Shown piece by piece: positions 26,417 to 34,579 of a stretch of DNA of 64,000 nucleotides; position 1 is the first letter of the stretch; every line of letters begins with the position of its first letter. The translations under genes and the position numbers were made by a program. Origin of the DNA: Caldilineaceae bacterium (lineage in GTDB: Bacteria > Chloroflexota > Anaerolineae > Caldilineales > Caldilineaceae); the NCBI GenBank assembly GCA_022821545.1, contig JAJEDJ010000049.1, forward strand, positions 36,896-100,895. Direction: 5' to 3'. A model generated the notes under the pieces. The model did not search any database. It was not told the origin of the DNA and saw nothing but the letters and a program-made list of their open reading frames with translations.

Positions 26417-27202
26417 TCACACCCCCAGCACGATGCGCTGCGCTTCGCTGATGCGCGCCGCCGTCTCCGATCGGAAAAGGCCGCGCTGGTCCGTCTGTGG
26501 TTTGAGGTCGCGGCGGCAGTAATAGCAGTGGAGCGCACGGCGCGGGCTGTCCGAACGGTTGACAGTTCCTCCGTGCCAGGTAAAGGCGTTGAAGACGAAG
26601 ACCGTGCCCGCTTTGCCCTGAACGAGCACTTCGTCTGGGTGTGCCGCCTTCGGATCCTCCATTCCGTCGCGGGGATCCAGGCCAAACAGATGTGAGCCGG
26701 GAACAAGGCGGGTTGCCCCGTTTTCCGGCGTAAAGTCGCTGAGCAGCCAGATAGAGTTGCAGACGTTATAGCGCCGGCGGCCGTCCTGCACGGTAGGCGC
26801 AAAGTCCTGACTGCTGTGGGAGCCGTCGCAGTGCAACGCCTGCAAGCCATGACCTGGAAGCGCCGCGCGCGCATTGAGCGAAGACAGCTTCAAATCGCCG
26901 TCGAGCACGTGGGCCATGGCTGCCAGCACCTTTGCGTTGGCCCACACCAGGTCGAAAAGCGGATCCTTATTCGCCAAATTGGCGAGCCGGTCGGTGCCGT
27001 CCTCCTGATGCACCTCCTTGCCTGCATCCTCGCCTTCTTCATCTTCCAGCTCCTGCAGTCGCTTACGGATCGATTGCACCTGCGCCTGCGTCAGTATTCC
27101 GGGAAGCGGCACGTAGCCGTCCACGTCGAGAGACCTCTTTTCGTCTGCCGACAGTGTGTCATTGCGCACACCGAGCGCAAACAGCGCTGCTTGAATCTCC
27201 AT
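26417..27202 (-). CDS. phytanoyl-CoA dioxygenase (PhyH) family Fe(II)/2-oxoglutarate oxygenase
   Basis: 261 residues from the ATG at 27202 (GGGAGG upstream). The iron-binding facial triad is His124 and Asp126 (LHCDGSHSS) and His210 (FTWHGGTVNRSDSPRRAL), whose following Arg would bind 2-oxoglutarate. SIWLLSDFTPENGATRLVPGSH is the PhyH family core. Such enzymes hydroxylate a wide range of small molecules in environmental bacteria. It is the last gene of a minus-strand cluster with two Gfo/Idh/MocA dehydrogenases and a TIM-barrel isomerase, so a role in breakdown of a sugar or cyclitol derivative is likely. Confidence 0.88.
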   Translation of the reverse strand: MEIQAALFALGVRNDTLSADEKRSLDVDGYVPLPGILTQAQVQSIRKRLQELEDEEGEDAGKEVHQEDGTDRLANLANKDPLFDLVWANAKVLAAMAHVLDGDLKLSSLNARAALPGHGLQALHCDGSHSSQDFAPTVQDGRRRYNVCNSIWLLSDFTPENGATRLVPGSHLFGLDPRDGMEDPKAAHPDEVLVQGKAGTVFVFNAFTWHGGTVNRSDSPRRALHCYYCRRDLKPQTDQRGLFRSETAARISEAQRIVLGV

Positions 27203-27219
27203 TCCCCTCGTGCCTCCCA

Positions 27220-28374
27220 TTATCGGTCTTGGCCCAAACGCCATGCGTCGTTATCGACCAACTCCATGCGCCCGCTTTCCGCGGAACGCACGCCTGCGTC
27301 AAGTATCGCCATCACTTCGAGATTGAAATCCAGGTCGAGGGTCTGGTGAAGCGGGTCGCCGGTCTGCAGCCTGTGAATGAACTCCTGGGCAATATCCGAC
27401 CGGTCGGAGGGCAACGGCTGGCACTCGTGGTATTCCGTACGGCCGCCGCCCCTCTCTATCCGCACTTGCGGGGCCTGCCCAAGAGCCTCCTTGTCGACGA
27501 CCAGCGTTCCTTCGGTGCCGTAAACGATAGGGCCTGGGGAGACCCCATGATCCAGCGTGGTCCAGGAAGCCTCGCACAGCGCCATTGCCTGGGGGAAGCG
27601 GACGATCATGGCGGCGTTATCTTCGGCGTCGCCCCACTTGCTGTTGAGATTGGCCCGCATTCCCATCACCGCGCTGGCAGGCTCGCCTACCAGCCAGCGG
27701 GCCACCAGAGAGCCGTAGCAGCAGTAATCAAGCATTACGCCGCCGCCCGCGGCCTGCTGGTGCCACCAGGTAGCCCCCCGTTCAACGCCGGTCAGTTTTC
27801 GCGGGAGCTCCTGCCCACCCTCATCGCCCCCTGGATGAGAGACGCCCGCTCCCAGTGGACCCAGGTGGCCTCCCCGGAACTTGACTGTCAGCACCTGCCC
27901 AATTGCGCCGCTCTCAACCAACGCCTTGGCCTTGTGGGAGGCGGGTTGCCACGTGGTCGGCCAGTTGACGATCAGTTCGATGCCGGCCGCGCGGGCGGAG
28001 CGGGCCATGCGCAGCCCGTCTTGCAGCGAGGAGGCCATCGGCTTCTCGATCAGGACATGCACCCCCTTTTGCGCGCAGGCCTCCACCACCGCTGGATGCT
28101 GGGCGTTCTCGGAACAACAGATGACGATATCCAGTTCCTCCTGGTCCAGCATCTCCTTGTAGTCGTCAAATGCTCGCGGCACGCCCAGGTCTTCCAGGGC
28201 ATGGCGCAGGTTCCAGCCTCGCGTGTAGTGGGCCGTTCGCAGTTCCGGGACCAGCGGCGCCGTGTCGGCGCAGGCCGCAAGTTCCGCTTGCGTATGGGCT
28301 GCGAAGCGCTCTACCAGGTGGTTGACGTGCATATGGGCGAACCCAATGACGCCGATACGAAAAAGATTTGCCAT
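27220..28374 (-). CDS. Gfo/Idh/MocA family oxidoreductase
   Basis: 384 residues from the ATG at 28374, which has a good GGAGG site upstream; the frame runs on to 28428. The N-terminal Rossmann start is FRIGVIGFAHMHVNHL, a variant of GxGxxG in which the middle residues are replaced (GFAHMH). The EKP motif is present (VLIEKPMASSLQD), as is the C-terminal beta-sheet domain (GGVMLDYCCYGSLVARWLVGEP). NAD(P)-dependent oxidation of a sugar, inositol or related polyol is the general reaction. Gene order with a second family member and a sugar isomerase suggests a cyclitol or hexose catabolic route. Confidence 0.87.
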   Translation of the reverse strand: MANLFRIGVIGFAHMHVNHLVERFAAHTQAELAACADTAPLVPELRTAHYTRGWNLRHALEDLGVPRAFDDYKEMLDQEELDIVICCSENAQHPAVVEACAQKGVHVLIEKPMASSLQDGLRMARSARAAGIELIVNWPTTWQPASHKAKALVESGAIGQVLTVKFRGGHLGPLGAGVSHPGGDEGGQELPRKLTGVERGATWWHQQAAGGGVMLDYCCYGSLVARWLVGEPASAVMGMRANLNSKWGDAEDNAAMIVRFPQAMALCEASWTTLDHGVSPGPIVYGTEGTLVVDKEALGQAPQVRIERGGGRTEYHECQPLPSDRSDIAQEFIHRLQTGDPLHQTLDLDFNLEVMAILDAGVRSAESGRMELVDNDAWRLGQDR

Positions 28375-28431
28375 GGCTAATCCTCCAATGCGCGGAACGC
28401 TGATATATTCCCGATTGAGCCGGCGCAACCG

Positions 28432-29541
28432 CTAGAAAGTCGTCCGTAATGCCTGGGCACTTCCCGACTGCGCCGACCGGTACGCCCCGTCGAAGATCTC
28501 GATGACGTGGCGGGCATGCGCTGCGGTCGAAGTGGTAGGGATCCCATCGCGGACCCAATCCACAAGTTGCATCACATCCTCGTAGACGTGTGCCTCTTCC
28601 AGCCCGCGATGGTCGCCCACCACGTGGGGCAACGCGGCGTTCAAGTCGATCTCTTCCTCCAGTTCGCGGCCAGGATAGTCGAAAGGTTCGCCATTCAGCA
28701 TGCCCCCGTTGATGACCCCTTCAGTGCCGAAAATCAGCGGCCGGCCCATATTCGGGAGACCCCCGGCGGCCACCCCGTAAACGAAAGCGAACAGACTGTC
28801 GCCGAAATCAAGGACCATCAGCGTATTGTCATCCATGTCGGTCGGCAGCATCTGGCCGTAAAACTCCCGCTCTTTCACCCGCACGCCTGAAAACGCGGTT
28901 ACGCCCTTGGCGGGCCCTAGAATTCCTGTCATGGCGTGCAGACCGTACACGGTCATGTCGTAGAGCGGCCCGCCGCCTGGCTTGCGGAAGTACCACGCGG
29001 GGTTGACGTTGGTCAAAGGATCGTCGCCCCCGCGAACTCGCTCATTTTCGTGGTAACGGCCGAAGGCCGCGCCCGTAACCGCCCATGTCAGTCTTCCCAG
29101 CGCGCCCTCTCCTATCAACTCCTTGACGCGTCTGTGGGCCGGCCGCAGCATTTCACCAGGACTGGAGACCAGCTTGACCCCTCTGGCCGCGCCCGCAGCT
29201 ATCAGTTGATCGGCTTCGTCGACAGTCGTCGTCATCGACTTGTTGAAATGGATGTGGAGGCCGGCGTCAACGCACTGCATGCCCTGCTCGAAGTGGAGGC
29301 CGATTGGAGTGGCAATCGAAACCGCGTCCACGGTTCCGGAGTCGAGCAGTTCCTCCGCGCTGGCGTAGAAGTTCGGAACGCCGAACTTGGCCGCGGCGGC
29401 CTCGGCACGGTCTATGACCGGATCACAGACCGCGGTGACGTTGACCCGGTCCTGGACGTCCTCCATGGTCAGGTGGGGCAAAAGGCCTCGAATCGAAATG
29501 CTGCCCGTACCGATAATTCCCAAGCGCACTTTGTCTGTCAT
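28432..29541 (-). CDS. Gfo/Idh/MocA family oxidoreductase
   Basis: 369 residues with a canonical Rossmann start VRLGIIGTGSISIRGLL (GxGxxx), AVCDPVIDRAEAAAAKFG and VDAVSIATPIGLHFEQG. The usual EKP motif is replaced by NKSM (HIHFNKSMTTT): Glu is Asn, Lys is kept and Pro is Ser. The C-terminal domain has NPAWYFRKPGGGPLYDMTVYGLHAMTGILG. The retained Lys suggests catalysis is possible, with altered substrate contacts. It lies between the isomerase gene and its paralogue and is likely in the same transcript. Confidence 0.87.
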   Translation of the reverse strand: MTDKVRLGIIGTGSISIRGLLPHLTMEDVQDRVNVTAVCDPVIDRAEAAAAKFGVPNFYASAEELLDSGTVDAVSIATPIGLHFEQGMQCVDAGLHIHFNKSMTTTVDEADQLIAAGAARGVKLVSSPGEMLRPAHRRVKELIGEGALGRLTWAVTGAAFGRYHENERVRGGDDPLTNVNPAWYFRKPGGGPLYDMTVYGLHAMTGILGPAKGVTAFSGVRVKEREFYGQMLPTDMDDNTLMVLDFGDSLFAFVYGVAAGGLPNMGRPLIFGTEGVINGGMLNGEPFDYPGRELEEEIDLNAALPHVVGDHRGLEEAHVYEDVMQLVDWVRDGIPTTSTAAHARHVIEIFDGAYRSAQSGSAQALRTTF

Positions 29542-29623
29542 GGTGTTCTACTCGTTTCTGTGTGGAAGGACAGGTTTAATGTGAGACAGGAATGCAGAGA
29601 ATGAGTATGACGCTAAAGCTTGC

Positions 29624-29664
29624 GCCGCTAAGTGAGGCGCCGCCCAGTGAGGCGCCGCCAAGTC
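29624..29664. repeat. 15-bp tandem repeat at the end of the isomerase gene
   Basis: Two full units (29624-29638 and 29639-29653, GCCGCYMAGTGAGGC) and a partial third (29654-29664) that runs into the stop codon region of the TIM-barrel isomerase gene. Likely replication slippage; no function evident. Confidence 0.75.
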
Positions 29665-30439
29665 ACGACAGCCCCATCCGGACCAGGTTGCGATAGCTGA
29701 CGGCCAGACTCTCGAAGGGATCGCCTGGGCAGATGTCCTGTTCCACGGCATACCATTCAACATTCGCTTCGCGGCAGGCCTCGAGAATGCCCGGCCAGTT
29801 CAGATTGCCTTCTCCGACCTCCTTCATCTCGTGATCCCGCCAGCCGGCCATCGCCATGTCCTTGAGGTGAATTACCGGCATGCGGTCCTTCATCCTCAGG
29901 ATCCAGTCGCGCACGTCGCCGCCCCCAAACTGAATCCAATAGGTGTCCAGCTCCGCCAGAACATAGCGGGGATCGGTCTCGTCAAACAGGATCTCGAGCC
30001 CGGACTTGCCGCCATAGCGCATGAATTCAAAGCTGTGGTTGTGATAGCTGAACGTCAGTCCGGCCTCGTGAAGAGCTTGGCCGACCTCTGATGCTTCTAC
30101 CACGAACTGACGCAGTCCCTCTTCGCCGGCTTCGATAAAGTGACGGGGCATACTGCCTACCGCCGCGTGCTTGCAGTCCCAAAGGCGGTGTTCATCGATC
30201 ACCGCGTCCATCTCCTCTTGCAGGCGCGGCCAGGCAATGTGCGTATTCACGATTGTAATGTCGTGATCGTCGCAGATCTTCTTTACCGTCTCCGGGGCTA
30301 TGGGGCCGATTGCGGACACCTGCACTGCCGTGTATCCAATAGCGCTGATCCTGGCAATTGAGTCTGCAAATCCCTCCTCGGTCTTCGTAAAATCTCGCAC
30401 TGTATATAGCTGTGCGGCAAGCACGTTCCGGCTCATTGA
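29663..30439 (-). CDS. sugar phosphate isomerase/epimerase (xylose isomerase-like TIM barrel)
   Basis: 258 residues from the ATG at 30439, preceded by GGGAGA; the frame extends upstream to 30592 but the family begins at LAAQLYTVRDFTK. AP_endonuc_2/IolE-type features: YTAVQVSAIGP, FSYHNHSFEF (metal-binding His), ILFDETDPRYVLAELDTYWIQFGGGD (metal-binding Glu/Asp), VIHLKDMA (metal-binding His) and EVGEGNLNWPGIL. A divalent-metal sugar isomerase or inosose dehydratase-like activity is expected. It is the first gene of the minus-strand cluster that continues with two dehydrogenases and a PhyH oxygenase. Confidence 0.88.
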   Translation of the reverse strand, partial: SMSRNVLAAQLYTVRDFTKTEEGFADSIARISAIGYTAVQVSAIGPIAPETVKKICDDHDITIVNTHIAWPRLQEEMDAVIDEHRLWDCKHAAVGSMPRHFIEAGEEGLRQFVVEASEVGQALHEAGLTFSYHNHSFEFMRYGGKSGLEILFDETDPRYVLAELDTYWIQFGGGDVRDWILRMKDRMPVIHLKDMAMAGWRDHEMKEVGEGNLNWPGILEACREANVEWYAVEQDICPGDPFESLAVSYRNLVRMGLS

Positions 30440-30554
30440 TGTTCTCCCGCTGTGAGTTGACGAGTTGCTTATTTGCCGTGTTCCAGGCTTCAAGTAAACA
30501 ATGGATACCCTTTCAAACGCAAGTTGGGAGGCCTCTGTAGTCTCGCAGCCCGGA

Positions 30555-30583
30555 CTGGCACGCGGACAGCCCTGTGGTACAAT
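30555..30583 (+). promoter_or_regulatory. candidate promoter for the seven-gene membrane operon
   Basis: CTGGCA at 30555-30560 and TACAAT at 30578-30583 with 17-bp spacing, and TG at 30575-30576 giving an extended -10. Transcription would begin near 30590, about 40 bp before the first gene at 30629. No second promoter of this quality is seen within the cluster. Confidence 0.6.
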
Positions 30584-30628
30584 TCTTCGCACATTTCTGC
30601 AATCCGACCACTACCGCTGGAAGCAAGA

Positions 30629-30940
30629 ATGAGTTCGGACAGGCCTATGCACGAGAAGAAGCTCGACGAGACGATTGACGAAACGCTCGCTGCCATTTGT
30701 CAACGGCAGATGGTCCTGCCTGCAATCCTTTTTCTTGCCGGACACCGTCCCCTGGCATTCACATTCGGGCAGCTCCTCTTGATCGTACAGCCCCTGGCCG
30801 TGCTCTTGGGTTCAAAAGGGCTGGACGCCTGGATTCGCGTTCTGACGCATCCGGGCGGTCCTCCCGCATTGACGGAAAGATTGGCGGAACTGCTGGAAAA
30901 GGACCATCTCTCAAATCGTGAATTGAAAACCGAAACGTGA
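30629..30940 (+). CDS. small membrane protein, unknown function (cluster gene 1)
   Basis: 103 residues. A charged N-terminus (HEKKLDETIDETL) is followed by hydrophobic segments at about 28-38 and 45-62 (QLLLIVQPLAVLLG) separated by a short hairpin, then an amphipathic charged C-terminus ending LLEKDHLSNRELKTET. I do not recognise a family. The ATG at 30629 is chosen over the upstream extension because it follows the promoter at the right distance. The stop overlaps the GTG start of the next gene by 4 bp (GTGA), so the two are coupled. Confidence 0.6.
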   Translation: MSSDRPMHEKKLDETIDETLAAICQRQMVLPAILFLAGHRPLAFTFGQLLLIVQPLAVLLGSKGLDAWIRVLTHPGGPPALTERLAELLEKDHLSNRELKTET

Positions 30941-31563
30941 GCCACTTTTCACAGCCTGGACGGCTGGCCGGTGCTTGGCGGCAGCTTGCCGACACGGCCA
31001 TCGAGTACGGCGAAACGCCGCTTTATTCCCTGGGCCTTGACGCATTCTACCGAACGGGCCTGCTGCACCTGCTCGCGTTGAGCCGCATTTCCCGCAGAAA
31101 TCCAGGGCCGCAGCACCCGACAGTCGTCACAGGCGGTGACGGTTGGCTCTGGCTGCTGGCCATGCTTGTCTGGGGTCCGGTCGGAGGAGGCCGACGCCAC
31201 GCGGCGGCGAGCTCCGCTGCAACGCCTGAAAGCAAAGCGGAGACCCTGTCGCACACTGTCGATGATGCGGGTAAAACCGTACTCTATGCCGGCGCGGACA
31301 GCGCTCTCTACGCCGCGGCGCTGAATCTCGCGGGGCAGCAGGGCGGTCCCGCCGTGACGCCTTTGGGTTTGGGCTTGTCCGGCCCGTCGACAGCATCCGC
31401 CGCTGTTGAAGGCGCGGACTTCGAGCTGTTGCCCGCCCTCTTTGAACGGGAGTCTCTGCCCGGGGCCGCGGAGCCCTTGGAAGACGCCTGGCTGCAGCGG
31501 GGAGAGCGTTGGGCGGGCGGCCTTCTGGCGTTCGCGCTCCTAGTCTTTGCATTCCTCGGGTAA
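30937..31563 (+). CDS. membrane protein, unknown function (cluster gene 2)
   Basis: 208 residues, GTG start overlapping the previous stop. Visible parts: an N-terminal region with aromatic residues (GETPLYSLGLDAFYRTGLLHLLAL), a likely membrane helix at about 68-80 (GWLWLLAMLVWGP), an Ala/Ser/Gly-rich low-complexity middle, and a C-terminal helix (WAGGLLAFALLVFAFLG) that ends the protein. No catalytic motif and no known family recognised. Tight packing with its neighbours suggests it is a subunit of the same envelope complex. Confidence 0.6.
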   Translation: MSHFSQPGRLAGAWRQLADTAIEYGETPLYSLGLDAFYRTGLLHLLALSRISRRNPGPQHPTVVTGGDGWLWLLAMLVWGPVGGGRRHAAASSAATPESKAETLSHTVDDAGKTVLYAGADSALYAAALNLAGQQGGPAVTPLGLGLSGPSTASAAVEGADFELLPALFERESLPGAAEPLEDAWLQRGERWAGGLLAFALLVFAFLG

Positions 31564-31569
31564 AGGACC

Positions 31570-32199
31570 TTGTACTCTTTCCGGTCAGGCTGGTTTAATC
31601 GAATCTTCCTCTTGATCGTCCTGACCTGCGCGAGTTTGATCATTGCCTCGCGCTTCGGACTGACCTTCATCCCTCCTCTTGTTTCGACTACTCTTTACGG
31701 CTGGGCGCTGCTGCTGGGCGCGTTCGCACTCATGCTTGGCATAGCCAACACTGTCAGATTTCACCTGGTCAGGGTTCAGCGCGGGCAGAGAGAGTGGCAT
31801 CTCAGCCTCCTTCTCTTGATCGTTTTTGCCCTCGTTCTTGGGGCCGGAATCTCGTCGCCCGGGGGGACGACGGGCCTTCTCTCTGAGTGGATTTTCGACG
31901 CGGTCGTGGCGCCCGGGCAGGCAACGCTCTATGCCCTCACCGGCATATTCCTTCTGAGCGCGGCCTACCACTTTCTTCGCATCGACCGGCCTGGCGGTCT
32001 GTGGATTCTTGCCGGCGCACTTCTGATGCTGTTGGTGCAGACGCCCTTCCTCTACCGGATCCTGCCCGACGCGCTGGTCGATCTGGTCGACTGGCTTCTT
32101 TCCTGGCCTGTTATGGCCGCGATGCGCGGTGTTCTTCTCGGTGGCGCCCTGGCAGTCCTGTTCATCAGCCTCCGACTATTCGTGAACGGCGCGAAATAG
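31570..32199 (+). CDS. polytopic membrane protein, unknown function (cluster gene 3)
   Basis: 209 residues starting with TTG six bases after the previous stop. About six hydrophobic helices are visible: IFLLIVLTCASLIIA, LYGWALLLGAFALML, LSLLLLIVFALVLGAG, LYALTGIFLLSAAYHF, LWILAGALLMLLV and VLLGGALAVLFISL. A positively charged loop (RFHLVRVQRGQREWH) follows helix 2 and should face the cytoplasm. No transporter or enzyme motif recognised. It may form the membrane core of the complex encoded by this operon. Confidence 0.65.
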   Translation: MYSFRSGWFNRIFLLIVLTCASLIIASRFGLTFIPPLVSTTLYGWALLLGAFALMLGIANTVRFHLVRVQRGQREWHLSLLLLIVFALVLGAGISSPGGTTGLLSEWIFDAVVAPGQATLYALTGIFLLSAAYHFLRIDRPGGLWILAGALLMLLVQTPFLYRILPDALVDLVDWLLSWPVMAAMRGVLLGGALAVLFISLRLFVNGAK

Positions 32200-32267
32200 A
32201 TTCAACCTCCTGGAGACAGCCGCGTTAACCTGCGGCCGCCTTCAGTTTTCGCTCAGAGGATTCCGAC

Positions 32268-33692
32268 TTGGAGACCGGTTCGCCGCTGGCGGCGTTCGAC
32301 TGTCCACACTGCGGGTACAGCAACCCGGCTGCTTCCCAATTCTGCGTCCATTGCGGCACCAACCTGGCGCGCCGTCAACCCCCGCCCGCCCCTGCCGGTG
32401 AATCCGCTGATGAGCCGAATGATCTCGCCGCCGCTCAGGAAACGGCTCCTCCCCGGCCCGGCGTGGCTTCCGAAGGGCGGAAACCCTCCGCAGGGTCCAC
32501 CGACCCGGGCGCCCCCCGGACCAGGCCCCATGGCTCCTCCGAAGCGGAAGAGGCAACGGGAGAAACCGGAAAGGAGAAACCGGAGCCTGACGCCGTCCGA
32601 CCCGGCCCGTCATTGGGCGGCCTTGGAGGACTGCTTGAACCAGCTGATCCGCTGGCATTTATCGCCTCGGACGCCGGCGCCCTCGACCCGACTCGCGACC
32701 CCTCCACAGCGCTGTCCGGTGAACTGACCACGGATGAAGAGGAACGCAGACAGTTGCGGCAGCTCTTTTCCGAAGACCTGCCGCTGCCGGTCGGGGCTCG
32801 ACCGGCGACGACCTCAGATACTGAGGAGACGGCAAGAAACGGGAACGGCCTGCAACGGCAGTTTTGGCTCGAAATGGTGCTTCTTCTCGGCATGGTTGGC
32901 GCTTTGCTATGGGGCGGGCAACTGCCCCCAGGGGGCGCCGGACCGCATCCGCTGCCCGGCCTGGAACAGGTTCACCGGCAGATCGATACCTTGCCCCCCA
33001 ACAGCCTCGTACTGGTGAACTGGGCCTACGACCCCGCAACCGCCGGTGAAATGGACCTTGTGGCGAAACCACTGATCGAGCACCTCCTGCAAAGGCAGGC
33101 CAAGCTGATCGTCTTCAGCCAGTTGCCGGGCGGGCCGGCCACCGCGCGGCGTGTCATCGCCAGTGCAGAGGAGTCCTTACAACGACCATCGCGCACACAA
33201 ATAACAGCGAATCTTGTCATCGAAGCTGGCTATCTCCCCGGCGGCGCCGCGTCACTTCCACTCCTGGGGGTCGCGCCGGCCCGGGCGCTTCCGGTCGACC
33301 CCGGCTGGGTTGAACTCAGAGAACGGTTCAGCATCGCGGCCCTGGGCGAAACCGGACCGGCGCTTTCTCTTGTGATCGCCGCCCGCGCCGAAGATGTGCG
33401 GCGATGGCTGGAGCAGGTGCAGCCTCTCAACGGCGGCCCCGTCGTGGCGGCTACCAGTGCCGTAGCTGGCCCGGCTGTTCGACCCTATCTGCACAGCGGA
33501 CAGCTGGCCGGGCTCGTCAGCGGCTGGGACGGCGGCGCCGTCTATGTTCGCCGCCTGGACCGCGCCCGCGGCGCTGCGGAGCAGGGCCGGTCGCTGAGGC
33601 TGGCCAGCGGCCAGAACTGGGGTGTTGCCATTCTGATTCTCGCTCTACTGCTTGGAAATCTGGCAGGGCTCAACCAGCGGAGATACCGGTGA
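32268..33692 (+). CDS. zinc-ribbon membrane protein with an enclosed soluble domain (cluster gene 4)
   Basis: 474 residues, TTG start. The N-terminus is a zinc ribbon with Cys12, Cys15, Cys26 and Cys29 (CPHC ... CVHC). About 160 residues of Pro/Glu/Gly-rich linker follow, then a membrane helix (FWLEMVLLLGMVGALLWGG, about 202-220), a folded alpha/beta domain of ~210 residues (NSLVLVNWAYDPATAGEMDL, LIVFSQLPGG, LSLVIAARAEDVRRWLEQV) and a C-terminal helix (WGVAILILALLLGNLAGL). The soluble domain would therefore face outward between two helices, with the zinc ribbon inside. The family is unknown to me. Its stop overlaps the next start (GTGA). Confidence 0.65.
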   Translation: METGSPLAAFDCPHCGYSNPAASQFCVHCGTNLARRQPPPAPAGESADEPNDLAAAQETAPPRPGVASEGRKPSAGSTDPGAPRTRPHGSSEAEEATGETGKEKPEPDAVRPGPSLGGLGGLLEPADPLAFIASDAGALDPTRDPSTALSGELTTDEEERRQLRQLFSEDLPLPVGARPATTSDTEETARNGNGLQRQFWLEMVLLLGMVGALLWGGQLPPGGAGPHPLPGLEQVHRQIDTLPPNSLVLVNWAYDPATAGEMDLVAKPLIEHLLQRQAKLIVFSQLPGGPATARRVIASAEESLQRPSRTQITANLVIEAGYLPGGAASLPLLGVAPARALPVDPGWVELRERFSIAALGETGPALSLVIAARAEDVRRWLEQVQPLNGGPVVAATSAVAGPAVRPYLHSGQLAGLVSGWDGGAVYVRRLDRARGAAEQGRSLRLASGQNWGVAILILALLLGNLAGLNQRRYR

Positions 33693-34579
33693 GCCCGTTC
33701 AGCAGCGGTCTTCCCGGCGTCCTGCAGGATGCGGGCCTGGTCCTGGGTCTCTTCATGTCCCTGACGATCGGAAGCTATCTCATCCGGGACAATTTCCTGG
33801 CGCGCCTGGGTCAATACGTGCTGATCGGCGCCGGCCTGGGCTACCTGGCAGTTCTTGTCTGGCGCAACGTACTGTGGCCCCGCCTCTTTGCGCCTCTGAT
33901 CGCAGATCCTTTGTCATGGCAGTCGCCAACCGGTTCGGACCTGTCCAACCTGTGGCTGCCAATCCTTCTCGGCGTCCTGATGTGGGGAGGCGGGCTTGAG
34001 CTTCTGCGACTTCCCCCTGATAGATTCGCGGGCAGAGTCCTTCTGCGCCTGCTGGCGGCGGCGCCGGCGGCCATCCTCGGCGGTGTCGTCCTGGGCGTGG
34101 CTGTGAGCGGCGCCGTGCAGGGTACTCTGTGGCCCTTGCTCGCCGCCGCGCTTCAGCTGCCGCAAGCGGAGGCAGTGGCAGCCGCCCCAGGCCCGGCGGA
34201 TTCTGGTCGGGCGGCGTGGCTGGTCAGGCTGCTCACCCTGTTGATCACAGGAGGCGTCCTGATACACCTGCAAAATGGCCCCATCGCCGGCGAAAAGGAA
34301 AACAGGACCTCTCCGTCGCGAGCCTCTTCGCCGCAGGAGGCGGATGCCGGCGCCGGCGGAAGGCCCAACCTGTACCGAATGCTCATACTGACTTTGCTGC
34401 GTGTGTGGGAGGGCATTGGCCGCAGGGCACTCTGGCTGGCTGCCGGCATCATCTTCGCTCGCCTTGTCGCATCCCGTTTCTCACTGGCGCTGGCGCGCCT
34501 CGACTACCTTCTCTTTGAGTTACCCCGAAGCGACCTTTGGCAGCTGCTGTGGGCGCTCCTGCGCGGAGGCGGTTCATGA
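33689..34579 (+). CDS. polytopic membrane protein, unknown function (cluster gene 5)
   Basis: 296 residues from the GTG at 33689, which overlaps the preceding stop; the frame is open further upstream but those codons lie inside gene 4. About six to seven hydrophobic helices are seen, for example LVLGLFMSLTIGSYLI, YVLIGAGLGYLAVLVW, LWLPILLGVLMWGGGL and ILGGVVLGVAVSGAVQG, with a cytoplasm-like charged loop (GEKENRTSPSRASSPQEAD) before the last helices. No catalytic motif. The stop overlaps the start of gene 6 (ATGA), again showing coupling. Confidence 0.62.
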   Translation: MSPFSSGLPGVLQDAGLVLGLFMSLTIGSYLIRDNFLARLGQYVLIGAGLGYLAVLVWRNVLWPRLFAPLIADPLSWQSPTGSDLSNLWLPILLGVLMWGGGLELLRLPPDRFAGRVLLRLLAAAPAAILGGVVLGVAVSGAVQGTLWPLLAAALQLPQAEAVAAAPGPADSGRAAWLVRLLTLLITGGVLIHLQNGPIAGEKENRTSPSRASSPQEADAGAGGRPNLYRMLILTLLRVWEGIGRRALWLAAGIIFARLVASRFSLALARLDYLLFELPRSDLWQLLWALLRGGGS

